A DNA stretch of 64,000 nt from DATAQC01 sp039649175 (GTDB taxonomy: Bacteria; Actinomycetota; Acidimicrobiia; Acidimicrobiales; AC-14): contig JBBWZS010000110.1 in NCBI GenBank assembly GCA_039649175.1, forward strand, positions 1 to 64,000, in the 5' to 3' direction. The translations under genes and the position numbers were made by a program. Shown piece after piece: positions 1-8,753 of the stretch; position 1 is the first letter of the stretch, and every line of letters starts with the position of its first letter. The notes beneath the pieces are model-generated. The model was not told the DNA's origin. It made no database searches and worked only from the letters and a program-made list of their open reading frames with translations.

Positions 1-412
1 CAAAGTAGTCCGCCCTCCTCAGGACATCCACCGCCCCTCCCCAGACGAATCACAGGGCTCGTCCTTAGTCTCATCGACATGAGATGGCCTGCCAGATCGA
101 GCATTCCCGCCAAGAGCCTGCCCGCCAGGGCCTCCGACGCCGTGGCCACCGGGGCGCCGGCGGCTCACCAGCGTGGGCGCGATGTCCGACCAATGTCGAC
201 GGGCCCGACCGCCGAGCACATCTGTGCCGAGCACCAGTCGGTCGGTCGGGTTCTTTACGCCGGCGCCCGCCAGAGTTGGGCCGATCGAGCCCCCCGGGCG
301 AACCCGGGGCCTCGCGTCCTTCGACGGATGACCGCCTGACGGAGCTTTCCGGAAGGCCGCCGCCCCCGGAACTGCGACCCGGGACGGCGCCACGCCGCGA
401 TGCTCATGTCGC
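1..412. other. No gene recognised
   Basis: This stretch precedes the leuA promoter. Open frames exist on both strands, as expected in high-GC DNA, but none has a convincing ribosome binding site, recognisable motif or protein-like composition. No tRNA, repeat or strong hairpin was seen. Confidence 0.5.
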
Positions 413-447
413 TTGACCGGATCGTGGAGGCGTGTCACGATCCCCCG
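413..447 (+). promoter_or_regulatory. Probable leuA promoter (leaderless)
   Basis: TTGACC at 413-418 and CACGAT at 436-441 are separated by 17 nt, a sigma70-type arrangement. Transcription would start near 448, which is the A of the leader-peptide ATG. The leader transcript would therefore be leaderless, as is common in actinobacteria. The -10 element is weak, matching only the A at position 2 and the T at position 6, so this is a sequence-based inference. Confidence 0.5.
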
Positions 448-483
448 ATGCGTTCTGACCAGGGCCTCCTCCTTCTCTGCTAG
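448..483 (+). CDS. leuL: Leucine leader peptide of the leuA attenuator
   Basis: An 11-codon frame encodes MRSDQGLLLLC and then TAG. Four consecutive leucine codons (CTC CTC CTT CTC, 466-477) sit just before the stop, the hallmark of a ribosome-sensing leader peptide. A terminator-like hairpin lies about 30 nt downstream and leuA follows. Attenuation of leuA by Leu-rich leader peptides is established for other actinobacteria. When charged Leu-tRNA is scarce the ribosome would stall on the Leu codons and favour read-through into leuA. A purine-rich GGAGG lies 17 nt upstream, too far for a normal Shine-Dalgarno site, which agrees with leaderless initiation at the ATG. Confidence 0.78.
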   Translation: MRSDQGLLLLC

Positions 484-510
484 CGGACATCTCTCGGGTG
501 TTCGCCACGA

Positions 511-545
511 CCTCCTGCGCCTCCGGGCCGGGAGGTTTTTTCTTT
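511..545 (+). terminator. Intrinsic terminator of the leuA attenuator
   Basis: CCTCC (520-524) pairs with GGAGG (531-535) around a 6-nt loop and is followed at once by six T residues (536-541), then CTTT. A second CCTCC at 511-515 could compete for the same GGAGG, giving an alternative fold. The hairpin lies between the leader peptide and the leuA start at 576, as expected for an attenuator. Confidence 0.7.
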
Positions 546-575
546 CCCGACTTCGACTCGACCGAGGACAGCGCC

Positions 576-2291
576 ATGCCGCCCCAGCCTGCACAACCGA
601 AGAAGATGCCGTTCGAGCGGTACCGCCCATACCCGCCCGTTCCACTGCCGGACCGTACCTGGCCGTCCGCCACCATCAGCCGGGCCCCGAGGTGGTGCGC
701 CGTCGATCTCCGGGACGGCAACCAGGCCCTGATCGACCCGATGGACATCGAACGGAAGCGCCGCCTGTTCGGCGCGCTGGTGCAGATGGGGTTCAAGGAG
801 ATCGAGGTGGGCTTCCCGTCGGCATCCAAGCCGGACTTCGACTTCGTGCGGATGCTGGTCGAGGAGGACCTGGTGCCCGACGACGTCACCATCCAGGTCC
901 TCGTGCAGTGCCGGCCGGAGCTGATTGAGCGGACGTACGAGTCGATCGCCGGCGCCCGGGCGGCCATCGTGCATTTCTACAACTCGACCTCGACCCTGCA
1001 ACGCCGGGTGGTCTTCGGCCTCGACAAGGCAGGGATCACCGAAATCGCGGTCAACGCCGCGAAGTTGTGCCGCAAGCTGGAGGCCGGCGTGCGGGGAACC
1101 GAGATCCGCTACGAGTACACCCCAGAGTCCTTCACCGGCACGGAGATCGACTACTCGGTTGAGATCTGCTCGGCGGTCATGGATGTCATCGAGCCCCAAC
1201 CGGAGCAGCCCCTCATCTTGAACCTGCCGGCCACGGTCGAGATGTCCACGCCGAACGTGTACGCCGATCTCATCGAGTACTTCCACCGTCACGTTCCGAA
1301 TCGTGATTCGGTGGTGCTCAGTCTGCATCCCCACAACGACCGCGGGTGCGCGGTGGCCGCCGCCGAGCTCGGCGTCATGGCCGGCGCCGACCGGGTCGAA
1401 GGCTGCCTGTTCGGCAACGGCGAGCGGACGGGGAACGTCGACCTCGTCACCCTGGCCATGAACCTGTTCTCGCAAGGCGTCGACCCCGAGCTCGACATCG
1501 GCGACATCGACGCCCTCAGGCGGGTCGCCGAATACTGCAACCGGCTCCCCGTGCATCCCCGCCACCCCTACGTCGGCGACCTCGTGTACACCGCCTTCTC
1601 CGGATCGCACCAGGACGCCATCAAGAAGGGCATCGGCGGGCTGGCCGACGACTACGAGCACTGGGAGGTGCCGTACCTGCCTGTCGACCCCCACCACGTC
1701 GGGCGCAGCTACGAGGCCGTCATCCGGGTCAACTCGCAGTCCGGGAAGGGCGGCGTCGCCTACATCATGGAAACCGAGCACGGCATGGTCCTGCCCCGCC
1801 GGCTCCAAATCGAATTCTCCCGAGCCGTTCAGCGCGCTACCGAACACACCGGCACCGAGATCTCCCCCGCCGAGCTGTGGGAGGTGTTCAGCCAGGAGTA
1901 CCTCCCGGAGCACGCTCTGATCCAGCTCGTCACCCACGAGACGGCCACCGCCGGCGATGGCGCCACAGTCGTTGCACATGTCCGTGTCGGGGGCGACGAC
2001 GTGACTGTCACCGGCGAAGGCAATGGGCCGATCGCCGCCTTCGTCCAGGCCCTACGCGACGGGTTCGGGATCGAGCTCGACGTCGTCGACTACGTCGAGC
2101 ACGCCGTCAGCGCGGGCGCCGACGCCGAAGCGGTCGCCTACGTGGAGACCAGTGACCAGAACGGCGGCGCCCGTTGGGGAGTTGGCATACATCCCAGCAT
2201 CCTCACGGCCAGCCTCCGAGCCGTCGTGTCGGCCCTCAACGGTCGCGAGGTCAGGCCCCTGGCGACGCAGACGTTGCCGACGCCGCGCTAG
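576..2291 (+). CDS. leuA: 2-isopropylmalate synthase
   Basis: Condenses acetyl-CoA with 2-oxoisovalerate, the first committed step of leucine biosynthesis. The protein is 571 residues, the long actinobacterial form. An N-terminal TIM-barrel carries the metal and substrate motif DLRDGNQ (residues 44-50) and the HPHND metal motif at about residue 251. A C-terminal allosteric domain (about residues 440-571) is the usual site of leucine feedback inhibition. The ATG at 576 is preferred because GAGGA lies 8 nt upstream and because an earlier in-frame ATG at 498 lies upstream of the attenuator hairpin. The gene is controlled by the upstream leader peptide. Its TAG overlaps the stop of the convergent aldehyde dehydrogenase gene within a shared CTAG. 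Confidence 0.95.
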   Translation: MPPQPAQPKKMPFERYRPYPPVPLPDRTWPSATISRAPRWCAVDLRDGNQALIDPMDIERKRRLFGALVQMGFKEIEVGFPSASKPDFDFVRMLVEEDLVPDDVTIQVLVQCRPELIERTYESIAGARAAIVHFYNSTSTLQRRVVFGLDKAGITEIAVNAAKLCRKLEAGVRGTEIRYEYTPESFTGTEIDYSVEICSAVMDVIEPQPEQPLILNLPATVEMSTPNVYADLIEYFHRHVPNRDSVVLSLHPHNDRGCAVAAAELGVMAGADRVEGCLFGNGERTGNVDLVTLAMNLFSQGVDPELDIGDIDALRRVAEYCNRLPVHPRHPYVGDLVYTAFSGSHQDAIKKGIGGLADDYEHWEVPYLPVDPHHVGRSYEAVIRVNSQSGKGGVAYIMETEHGMVLPRRLQIEFSRAVQRATEHTGTEISPAELWEVFSQEYLPEHALIQLVTHETATAGDGATVVAHVRVGGDDVTVTGEGNGPIAAFVQALRDGFGIELDVVDYVEHAVSAGADAEAVAYVETSDQNGGARWGVGIHPSILTASLRAVVSALNGREVRPLATQTLPTPR

Positions 2292-3796
2292 GTGGGGATG
2301 ACCACCGTCTTCAGGACCGTGCACTCGTCGATCGAGTAGCCGAGCCCCTCCCGGCCGATGCCGGAGTCGGGCTTGCGACCGCCATAGGGAAAGTGCCCCA
2401 GGCCGTGGGAGGGGGCGTCATTGATCGTCACCTGACCACACTCCAGGGCGCGGGCCGTCCGCCAGGCACTCGCCAGGTCGGAGGTGAACACGGCCGAGTC
2501 GAGCCCGTACCGGGAGCGGTTGGCCACCTCGATCGCCGTCTCCAGATCGGCCACCGGCAGAATGGTGAGCACCGGTCCGAAGGTCTCCTCCCAGACGATC
2601 TCGGCTCCCTCGGGCACATCGGCGAGCACCGTCGGCTCGTGATAGGCGTCGGACATGTCTCCCCCGGTGAGCAGCCGGGCTCCTCTGTCGACCGCGTCCC
2701 CCACCAGTGCGTGCACGCGCTCCGCCGCCTTACCGTTCACCAGCGGGCCGACCTTGGTCGCCTCCTCCCTGGGGTCCCCGAGCGGCCATTGCTCGGCTTC
2801 TTTGACGGCGCGCTCCACGTACTCGTCGTAGACCGACTGCTCCACGAGGACGCGGCTGATGGCGTCGCAGCGCTGGCCGGCGTTCTTGAACGCTCCCATC
2901 ACCGTCTTCTCGACGGCAAGGCCGAGATCGGCGTCGGCCAGGACGATCCCCGCGGCATTGCCGCCGAGCTCGAGATGCATGGGCTTGGGACCGGCGCCGG
3001 CAGCGATGCTGCGCCCGACTGAGGTCGAGCCGGTGAAGGAGATCATCGAGACGTCGACGTGAGAGGCGAGGGTGTCACCGATCTCACTGCCCCGGCCGGT
3101 GATGACGTTCAGTACGCCTGGCGGCAGCCCCGCCTCCTCGAAGACCCGTGCGAACAGCACCAGCGGGATCGGCGCTTCCGACGGCGCCTTGGCCACGACC
3201 GTGTTCCCGGCGGCGAGGGCGGGGATGATCTTGGAGGCGGCCAGGAACAGCGGGTAGTTGAACGATCCGAAGGCGGCGACCGTCCCGACCGGCTCGCGCA
3301 GCACGACCGCGGACTTGCCGATGCTGTCGGGGATCCAGTCCCCCGGCAGGTACTCGCCGAAGATCTTGCGGACCTCCTCGCGGACCAGTCCGAGCCGCTC
3401 CCGCGTCGCCTTCACCTCCGACGCCGCCTGGTCGGTGGTCTTGCCCAGGTCGGCCACGATGGCGCGGTTGAAGCTGTCGGCATGCTCGGACAGGATCTCG
3501 GCGGCGCGGGCGCAGATCTCCAGGCGGGTGGACGCCGGTTCGCCACGAAAGCCCGCCCGAGCCTGACGGGCGGCGGCGATGGCGTCCTCCACGTCGTCGG
3601 CGGTGGCCTTGGCGGCCCGGGCGATCACACTGCCGTCGATGGGCGAGCGGACGTCGAAGACCTCACCCTTCGATGCCGCTCGCCACTCACCGCCGATGAG
3701 CAGTTGCAGATCGGCCGAGCCGTCGGCGGCCAGGATGGCGGGCCGGAAGAACTCGGAGACATCGACGCCGACCTCGTCGTGAACCTGGACCTTCAT
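2288..3796 (-). CDS. Aldehyde dehydrogenase, GapN-like
   Basis: NAD(P)-dependent aldehyde dehydrogenase of 502 residues, normal for the family. Visible motifs are the cofactor-binding FTGSTSVGR, the general-base Glu in LELGG (about residue 276) and the nucleophilic Cys in NAGQRC (C310). The C-terminus, with PSHGLGHFPYGG and SGIGREGLGYSI, resembles non-phosphorylating glyceraldehyde-3-phosphate dehydrogenases (GapN), but lactaldehyde- or succinate-semialdehyde-type substrates cannot be excluded. It starts with ATG at 3796 and stands alone, convergent with leuA. Confidence 0.85.
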   Translation of the reverse strand: MKVQVHDEVGVDVSEFFRPAILAADGSADLQLLIGGEWRAASKGEVFDVRSPIDGSVIARAAKATADDVEDAIAAARQARAGFRGEPASTRLEICARAAEILSEHADSFNRAIVADLGKTTDQAASEVKATRERLGLVREEVRKIFGEYLPGDWIPDSIGKSAVVLREPVGTVAAFGSFNYPLFLAASKIIPALAAGNTVVAKAPSEAPIPLVLFARVFEEAGLPPGVLNVITGRGSEIGDTLASHVDVSMISFTGSTSVGRSIAAGAGPKPMHLELGGNAAGIVLADADLGLAVEKTVMGAFKNAGQRCDAISRVLVEQSVYDEYVERAVKEAEQWPLGDPREEATKVGPLVNGKAAERVHALVGDAVDRGARLLTGGDMSDAYHEPTVLADVPEGAEIVWEETFGPVLTILPVADLETAIEVANRSRYGLDSAVFTSDLASAWRTARALECGQVTINDAPSHGLGHFPYGGRKPDSGIGREGLGYSIDECTVLKTVVIPT

Positions 3797-3968
3797 CGGT
3801 CATTCACCTACCCATCGGCCGGTCGTCTCACGCCCGACGATGACCCCGAACCGCCCGCCGGTTCGAGCACATCCGTCTGGGAGGCATAGGGCACCCGAAT
3901 CGGGCATTATGCACGCCCCGACACGAGTGCCTTCGAGGTCGGTGGATGCATCGAGAGAAGGAGGGTCG

Positions 3969-4847
3969 ATGCCGAGCCCCGATGAGATCCGAGACGTTCA
4001 ACGGGCGGCGTGGGCGGGGCTCTCCGCTGGCTGGGAGAAGTGGGACTCGGTCATCATGGATCAACTGGGCCCGGTCGGCGCCGCCATGATCGAGCGTCTC
4101 CACATCGCAGAAGATCATCAGCATCTCGACATTGCCGCGGGGACGGGTGAGCCGGGTCTCAGCATCGCGAGACGGTCGCCGAAGGGACGCGTCGTGCTCA
4201 CCGACCTCGCACCCGAGATGCTGGACGTAGCCGCTCGGCGAGCCAGGGCGCAGGGGATCGCCAATGTCGAGACGCAAGTGTGCAGCGCCGATGACCTGCC
4301 CTTCGATGACGCCACCTTCGACGGTGTCTCCGTGCGCTTCGGGTACATGTTCTTTCCCGACATGGCCAAGGCGACGGACGAGTTCGTGCGAGTGCTCAGG
4401 CCGGCCGGACGTCTCTGCTCATCGGTCTGGGTCAGGCCCGAGGAGAACCCGTGGACGGCGATCGCCGTTGAGGCGATCTCGACCGAGGCGGAGGTGGCGC
4501 CACCCGATCCAGACGGGCCGAACATGTTCCGGTGCGCGGCCCCGGGGTATGTCAGTGCCCTGTACGAGGCCGCGGGGCTGCGCGACGTGGTCGAGTGGGA
4601 CGTCGACGTCGAGCTCGTGACGCGATCGCCGGCGCAGTATTGGGAGGTGATCAGCGAGCACGTCTCGCTCGCAATAGCCGCGCTTCAGCAGGTCGACGAA
4701 CCGGCGCGGGAGCGGATTCGGGCACACGCCATCGCCGAGGTGAGCGCGTACGACAAGGACGGCAAGGTCCGGGTTCCGGGCGTGGCGCGCTGCATCGTGG
4801 GAACGAAACAGCACACGAGCGCCACACGCTCACGCGACGGCGCGTGA
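3969..4847 (+). CDS. SAM-dependent class I methyltransferase
   Basis: A 292-residue UbiE/COQ5-like methyltransferase. Motif I appears as LDIAAGTGEPG (about residues 54-64), followed by the acidic LTDLAPEML and the motif DDLPFDDATFDGVS. The ATG at 3969 is chosen because AGAAGGAGG lies a few bases upstream, and the upstream in-frame extension looks non-coding. The substrate cannot be read from the sequence. A small gene of the mycothiol-dependent isomerase superfamily follows 36 bp later and may be co-transcribed. Confidence 0.85.
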   Translation: MPSPDEIRDVQRAAWAGLSAGWEKWDSVIMDQLGPVGAAMIERLHIAEDHQHLDIAAGTGEPGLSIARRSPKGRVVLTDLAPEMLDVAARRARAQGIANVETQVCSADDLPFDDATFDGVSVRFGYMFFPDMAKATDEFVRVLRPAGRLCSSVWVRPEENPWTAIAVEAISTEAEVAPPDPDGPNMFRCAAPGYVSALYEAAGLRDVVEWDVDVELVTRSPAQYWEVISEHVSLAIAALQQVDEPARERIRAHAIAEVSAYDKDGKVRVPGVARCIVGTKQHTSATRSRDGA

Positions 4848-4883
4848 TCCTCCGATCCGGCTGCCCGCCCCAGCCGGCGTTCT

Positions 4884-5456
4884 ATGGTGTCCGCCGTGGA
4901 CTTGTTCGAGCAGCTCGGGCAGTCGATCTCCGAATTCGGAACCCGGCTGCGGCTGGTTCACGGGGAACTGTGGAGCCTCCGTACGCCGTGCGAGGAGTGG
5001 GATGTACGGGAGCTCGTGAACCACGTGGTCGGTGGGGCCCGCCGGTACACGATGCTGCTGCACGGAGCCACCGCCGACGAGGTGGTCGCGACGCGGAACC
5101 TCGATCACCTCGGTGATGATCCGATCCGGTGTTTCGAGCGGAGAGCCGACGAGGTGTCTCAGGCCTTCCGCGAACCTGGCGCGCTGTCGCGCACCGTGCA
5201 CCACCCAGCCGGTGACCGCTCTGGGAAGGAGCTGTTGGAGCTGCGAATCACTGAGTTCGCGGTGCACGCCTGGGACCTCGCCCGAGCCATCGCCACCGAC
5301 GAGCAGATCGACACAGTCCTGGTGGACGAAATGTGGAAGCGGCTCTCGGCGAACGGCACTCGATTGGAACAGGGCGGCTACTTCGACCCTCCGACGTCCG
5401 CCGTCGACGACGCGTCGCTGACCCGGCTCCTCCGCCTTACCGGTCGTCGTCCGTAG
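4884..5456 (+). CDS. DinB/MDMPI-like metal-binding protein
   Basis: A 190-residue protein of the DinB/mycothiol-dependent maleylpyruvate isomerase superfamily (TIGR03086-like). The family pattern is visible: a TPCEEWDVRELVNHVV segment (about residues 32-50) whose His is a usual metal ligand, and a C-terminal FAVHAWDLARA segment (about residues 123-133) with the second His. Members are metal-dependent thiol transferases or isomerases, often using mycothiol, which fits the mshD gene elsewhere in the window. The exact reaction is unknown. Start taken as ATG at 4884; a GTG four codons later is also possible. Confidence 0.75.
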   Translation: MVSAVDLFEQLGQSISEFGTRLRLVHGELWSLRTPCEEWDVRELVNHVVGGARRYTMLLHGATADEVVATRNLDHLGDDPIRCFERRADEVSQAFREPGALSRTVHHPAGDRSGKELLELRITEFAVHAWDLARAIATDEQIDTVLVDEMWKRLSANGTRLEQGGYFDPPTSAVDDASLTRLLRLTGRRP

Positions 5457-5553
5457 CGGGCCGGCCTCGCGGTTGCAACGGCGTCGGGTGATCCCCCGGC
5501 CGAGGGATTGAGCTGGTGATCGACCGGCGTGTCGGCGGGCTCGACCACCCGTT

Positions 5554-5628
5554 TGGAGGCGGCGAGCGGAATCGAACCGCTGTACAGGGCTTTGCAGGCC
5601 CTTGCCTAAACCACTCGGCCACGCCGCC
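5554..5628 (-). tRNA. tRNA-Cys (anticodon GCA)
   Basis: A complete cloverleaf reads on the minus strand. The acceptor arm is GGCGGCG/CGCCGCC with a T discriminator and an encoded CCA. The anticodon stem AGGGC/GCCCT encloses the loop CTGCAAA, and the T arm is AGCGG-TTCGATT-CCGCT. The anticodon GCA specifies cysteine. Confidence 0.96.
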
Positions 5629-5690
5629 CTCCCCAACATCTTACCCAGCAGGCGGTGTGAGCCGGCCACCGCCGGGGTAAGCCACCGGCC

Positions 5691-6365
5691 GTGGCCGACT
5701 CGAACGACTCCCGACCTGCCGTGCTCTTCGATGTCGACGGAACTCTCGTCGACACGAACTATCTCCACACCCTCGCCTGGTGGCGGGCCCTGCAAGAGGC
5801 CGGCCACGACATCTCCATGAGCCGCATCCATCCGCTCATCGGCATGGGGTCCGACCACCTGCTCACCGAGCTGCTGGGCGAGGAGCCCGAAGGGTTGAGC
5901 GACGCCCATACCGAGCACTACAAGCCGCTCAAGAAGGACCTGCACACCTTCCCCAAGGCGGCTGACATCCTGACCGAGGTCGATAACCGCGGCGGCCGGG
6001 TGGTGCTGGCCACGTCGTCGAAGAAGGACGACATCCCCGAGCTGTGCGAGACAATCGGGGCCGATGACGCCATCGACCACGTGGTGAACGGAAGCGACGT
6101 GGAGGCGAGCAAGCCGTCGCCCGACATCTTCGCCGTCGCCCTCGACCAACTCGGCCTCGACCCCGAGCGCACCCTGGTCGTGGGTGACACCGTCTGGGAC
6201 GTGGAGGCGGCCGCCAAGATCGACGTGCGCTGCGTGTGCGTCCTCACCGGTGGCCAGACCCGCGAGCAGCTCGAGGGCAAGGGTGCGATCGCCGTCTACG
6301 AGGACGTTGCCGAACTGCTGGCCAACCTCGACGAGAGCCCACTCGGCACGCTCCTCAAGGAGTAG
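5691..6365 (+). CDS. HAD-superfamily phosphatase (phosphoglycolate phosphatase-like)
   Basis: A 224-residue haloacid-dehalogenase-type hydrolase starting at GTG 5691. Motif I is FDVDGTLVDT with the nucleophile D14 and acid D16. Motif II is the ATSSK segment, and motifs III/IV are KPSPDIF followed by VVGDTVWDVEAA. A helical cap lies between motifs I and II. This layout matches phosphoglycolate or beta-phosphoglucomutase-type small-molecule phosphatases; the natural substrate is unknown. It sits between tRNA-Cys and the aldolase gene. Confidence 0.85.
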   Translation: MADSNDSRPAVLFDVDGTLVDTNYLHTLAWWRALQEAGHDISMSRIHPLIGMGSDHLLTELLGEEPEGLSDAHTEHYKPLKKDLHTFPKAADILTEVDNRGGRVVLATSSKKDDIPELCETIGADDAIDHVVNGSDVEASKPSPDIFAVALDQLGLDPERTLVVGDTVWDVEAAAKIDVRCVCVLTGGQTREQLEGKGAIAVYEDVAELLANLDESPLGTLLKE

Positions 6366-6547
6366 CCGAAGGACGACGAGACGCCGAGCGCGCCCCCCAC
6401 CGCCCGGCTGTTCCTGTCCCACTTGGGCGTCCCCCGGGGTCGGCCGACGGGGATCCCTTCCGCCTGACGGAAAGTTCCACTACCGGCCTCTGAGCATCGC
6501 GGGCTAACGTCCGGAGCAGAGACGGACGACGAGGAGGGACTCGACAC

Positions 6548-7570
6548 ATGAGCGCCAACGATCTCAGGGAAATCGCCCAGGCCATGGTTGCCCCCGGCAA
6601 GGGCATCCTGGCGGCCGACGAATCGGTCGCCACCGCCAGCAAGCGCCTGGAGTCCATCGGTGTCGAGGCTTCGGCCGAGGTCCGTCGCAACTACCGCGAC
6701 ATGCTCCTCACCACCGCGGGGCTGGCCGACCACATCAGCGGGGTCATCCTCTTCGACGAGACATTCCGGCAGGAGTCGAAGGACGGCAAGGCCTTCCCCG
6801 ACATGGTCGCCGACGTGGGCATCCTCCCCGGCATCAAGGTCGACACCGGGGCCAAGGAGCTGGCCAACGCCCCGGGTGAGAAGATCACCGAGGGCCTCGA
6901 CGGGTTGCGGGAGCGCATCGCCGAGTACGTCGAGAAGGGGGCGAAGTTCGCCAAGTGGCGGGCCGTCATCACCATCGGCGACGGCATCCCCAGCACCTAC
7001 TGCATCAACGCCAACGCCCACGCCCTGGCCCGCTACGCGGCACTGTGCCAGGAGGGTGGCCTGGTGCCCATCGTCGAGCCCGAGGTCCTCATGGACGCCG
7101 ACAACGACATCGACACCTGCTTCGCGATCACCGAGGCCGCCCAGCGGGCCGTGTTCGCCCAGTTGGCCGAGCACCGAGTGATGCTCGAGGGCATGATCCT
7201 CAAGCCCAACATGGTCATCTCGGGCAAGAAGTCGTCCACCCAGGCGAGCGTCGAGGAGGTGGCCGAGAAGACCCTGGCGTGCCTGAAGCGCACGGTCCCC
7301 CCGGCCGTCCCCGGCATCGCGTTCCTCTCCGGCGGCCAGAGCGCGGTGGTGGCCACCGAGCACCTCAACGCCATGAACGCCATCGGCGACGCCCCCTGGA
7401 AGCTCACCTTCTCCTACGGCCGGGCCCTCCAGGACCCCGCCCTGAAGGCGTGGGCGGGCAAGGCCGAGAACCGCGACGCCGGCCAGAAGGCCCTGGCCCT
7501 GCGGGCCAAGGCCAACGGCCTGGCCACCTCGGCCAGCTACAAGCCCGACATGGAGTCCGACGCCGCCTAG
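6548..7570 (+). CDS. Class I fructose-bisphosphate aldolase
   Basis: Cleaves fructose-1,6-bisphosphate to glyceraldehyde-3-phosphate and dihydroxyacetone phosphate through a lysine Schiff base. The 340-residue protein matches the animal/plant-type class I family: GKGILAADES near the N-terminus, ILFDETFRQ, KWRAVI, EPEVLMD, and the Schiff-base lysine in LKPNMV (K219). A good ribosome site (GAGGAGGGA) precedes ATG 6548. Many actinobacteria use class II aldolases instead, so a class I enzyme near a PRK-like gene is notable. Confidence 0.95.
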   Translation: MSANDLREIAQAMVAPGKGILAADESVATASKRLESIGVEASAEVRRNYRDMLLTTAGLADHISGVILFDETFRQESKDGKAFPDMVADVGILPGIKVDTGAKELANAPGEKITEGLDGLRERIAEYVEKGAKFAKWRAVITIGDGIPSTYCINANAHALARYAALCQEGGLVPIVEPEVLMDADNDIDTCFAITEAAQRAVFAQLAEHRVMLEGMILKPNMVISGKKSSTQASVEEVAEKTLACLKRTVPPAVPGIAFLSGGQSAVVATEHLNAMNAIGDAPWKLTFSYGRALQDPALKAWAGKAENRDAGQKALALRAKANGLATSASYKPDMESDAA

Positions 7571-7587
7571 AGACCGGGCGCGGTTGG

Positions 7588-8745
7588 TCAGGCGGGCACC
7601 ATCACCTCGATGCTGGTGCCCCGCTCGGGCCACGACGACACACTCAGGCGGGCGCCGATGAGTTCGGCCCTCTCGTTCATCCCCACCATGCCGTAGGAGG
7701 GGCGAGCATCGGCGTGGGTCAACGTGTCCGGGTCGAACCCGTGGCCGTCGTCCTCCACCACCAGGCGGACGCCCTCGGGCACCCGTTCGAGCACGAGGCG
7801 CACCCGCGTCGCCCCTGCGTGCTTCATCACGTTCTGCAGCGCCTCCTGGGCGATGCGGTACAGGGCCACCTCCACGTGGGAGGGGAGGCGCTCGGCGACG
7901 ATGTCGAGCTGGACGGTGACTCCCGACAGCGTCCGAACCAGGCTCTCGAGGCCGGCCCCCAGGCCCAGATCGTCGAGCACTGACGGTCGCAGGCCGGCGA
8001 TGGCGCTGCGAGTCTCGTCCAGGGCGGCGGTAGCCAGCTCCTTGGCCAGCCCGAGCTCGCGTTCGAGCCGGAGGGGGTCGTCGGTGGCGTCGCCGGCGGC
8101 CAGCAGGTGGTACCAGAGGCTCACCAGCCGTTGGCTGATCCCGTCGTGGATCTCTCCGGCCAGGTGCCGCCGTTCCTTCTCCTGGGCCTCGACGATGCGA
8201 GCCGCGAATCCCTCGAGGGCCTCCTCGCGCTCGGCCAGGCGGTGGTGCAGCTGCGCCTTCTCCACCGACCGGGCCACCAGGTTGGCCACGCCGGTGAGCA
8301 GGGCCAGGTCGGCCTCGACGTAGGTGCGCTGCTCCTCGGAATGCACATTGAGGACCCCCACCACCCGGCCCTCCACCAGCATGGGCACCGAGACCAGCGA
8401 GGCGTAGTCCTCACCCCGCAGGGCGGGGATGTAGCGGTAGCGCTGGTCCTTCCACTTGTCGGGGATCACGGCGGGCTCGGCGTTGCGCGCCACCCACCCG
8501 GCCACGCCCTCGCCGATAGCCAGCTCGACGGTGCCGACGACCTCGTCGAAAGGCGGGGTGGCCCCGGCCAGCACCACCCGCTGGCGCTCGTCGTCGACGA
8601 GGTGGACGAAGCAGACGTCGGATCCCGTCGCCTCGGTCACCAGGGCCGGCACCCGGCGAAGCACCTCGTCGAGGTCGAGGTCGCTGGAGGTGAGGTCGAT
8701 GACCAGCCGGAGGAGGCGGTTCTCCGCGTCCGGGCTCGTGTGCAT
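7588..8745 (-). CDS. GAF-domain sensor histidine kinase (NarL-partner type)
   Basis: A soluble 385-residue kinase with no membrane segment. A GAF sensor domain covers about residues 20-165. A HisKA_3 dimerisation helix carries the phospho-acceptor in EKERRHLAGEIHDG (H200). The HATPase module ends with EDDGHGFDP and a YGMVGMNERA G-box. It starts 8 nt downstream of the stop of the LuxR-type response regulator gene, so the two form a regulator-then-kinase operon. The signal is unknown; GAF domains bind small ligands or haem and can sense oxygen, NO or redox state. Confidence 0.9.
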   Translation of the reverse strand: MHTSPDAENRLLRLVIDLTSSDLDLDEVLRRVPALVTEATGSDVCFVHLVDDERQRVVLAGATPPFDEVVGTVELAIGEGVAGWVARNAEPAVIPDKWKDQRYRYIPALRGEDYASLVSVPMLVEGRVVGVLNVHSEEQRTYVEADLALLTGVANLVARSVEKAQLHHRLAEREEALEGFAARIVEAQEKERRHLAGEIHDGISQRLVSLWYHLLAAGDATDDPLRLERELGLAKELATAALDETRSAIAGLRPSVLDDLGLGAGLESLVRTLSGVTVQLDIVAERLPSHVEVALYRIAQEALQNVMKHAGATRVRLVLERVPEGVRLVVEDDGHGFDPDTLTHADARPSYGMVGMNERAELIGARLSVSSWPERGTSIEVMVPA

Positions 8746-8753
8746 CAGCTCGC

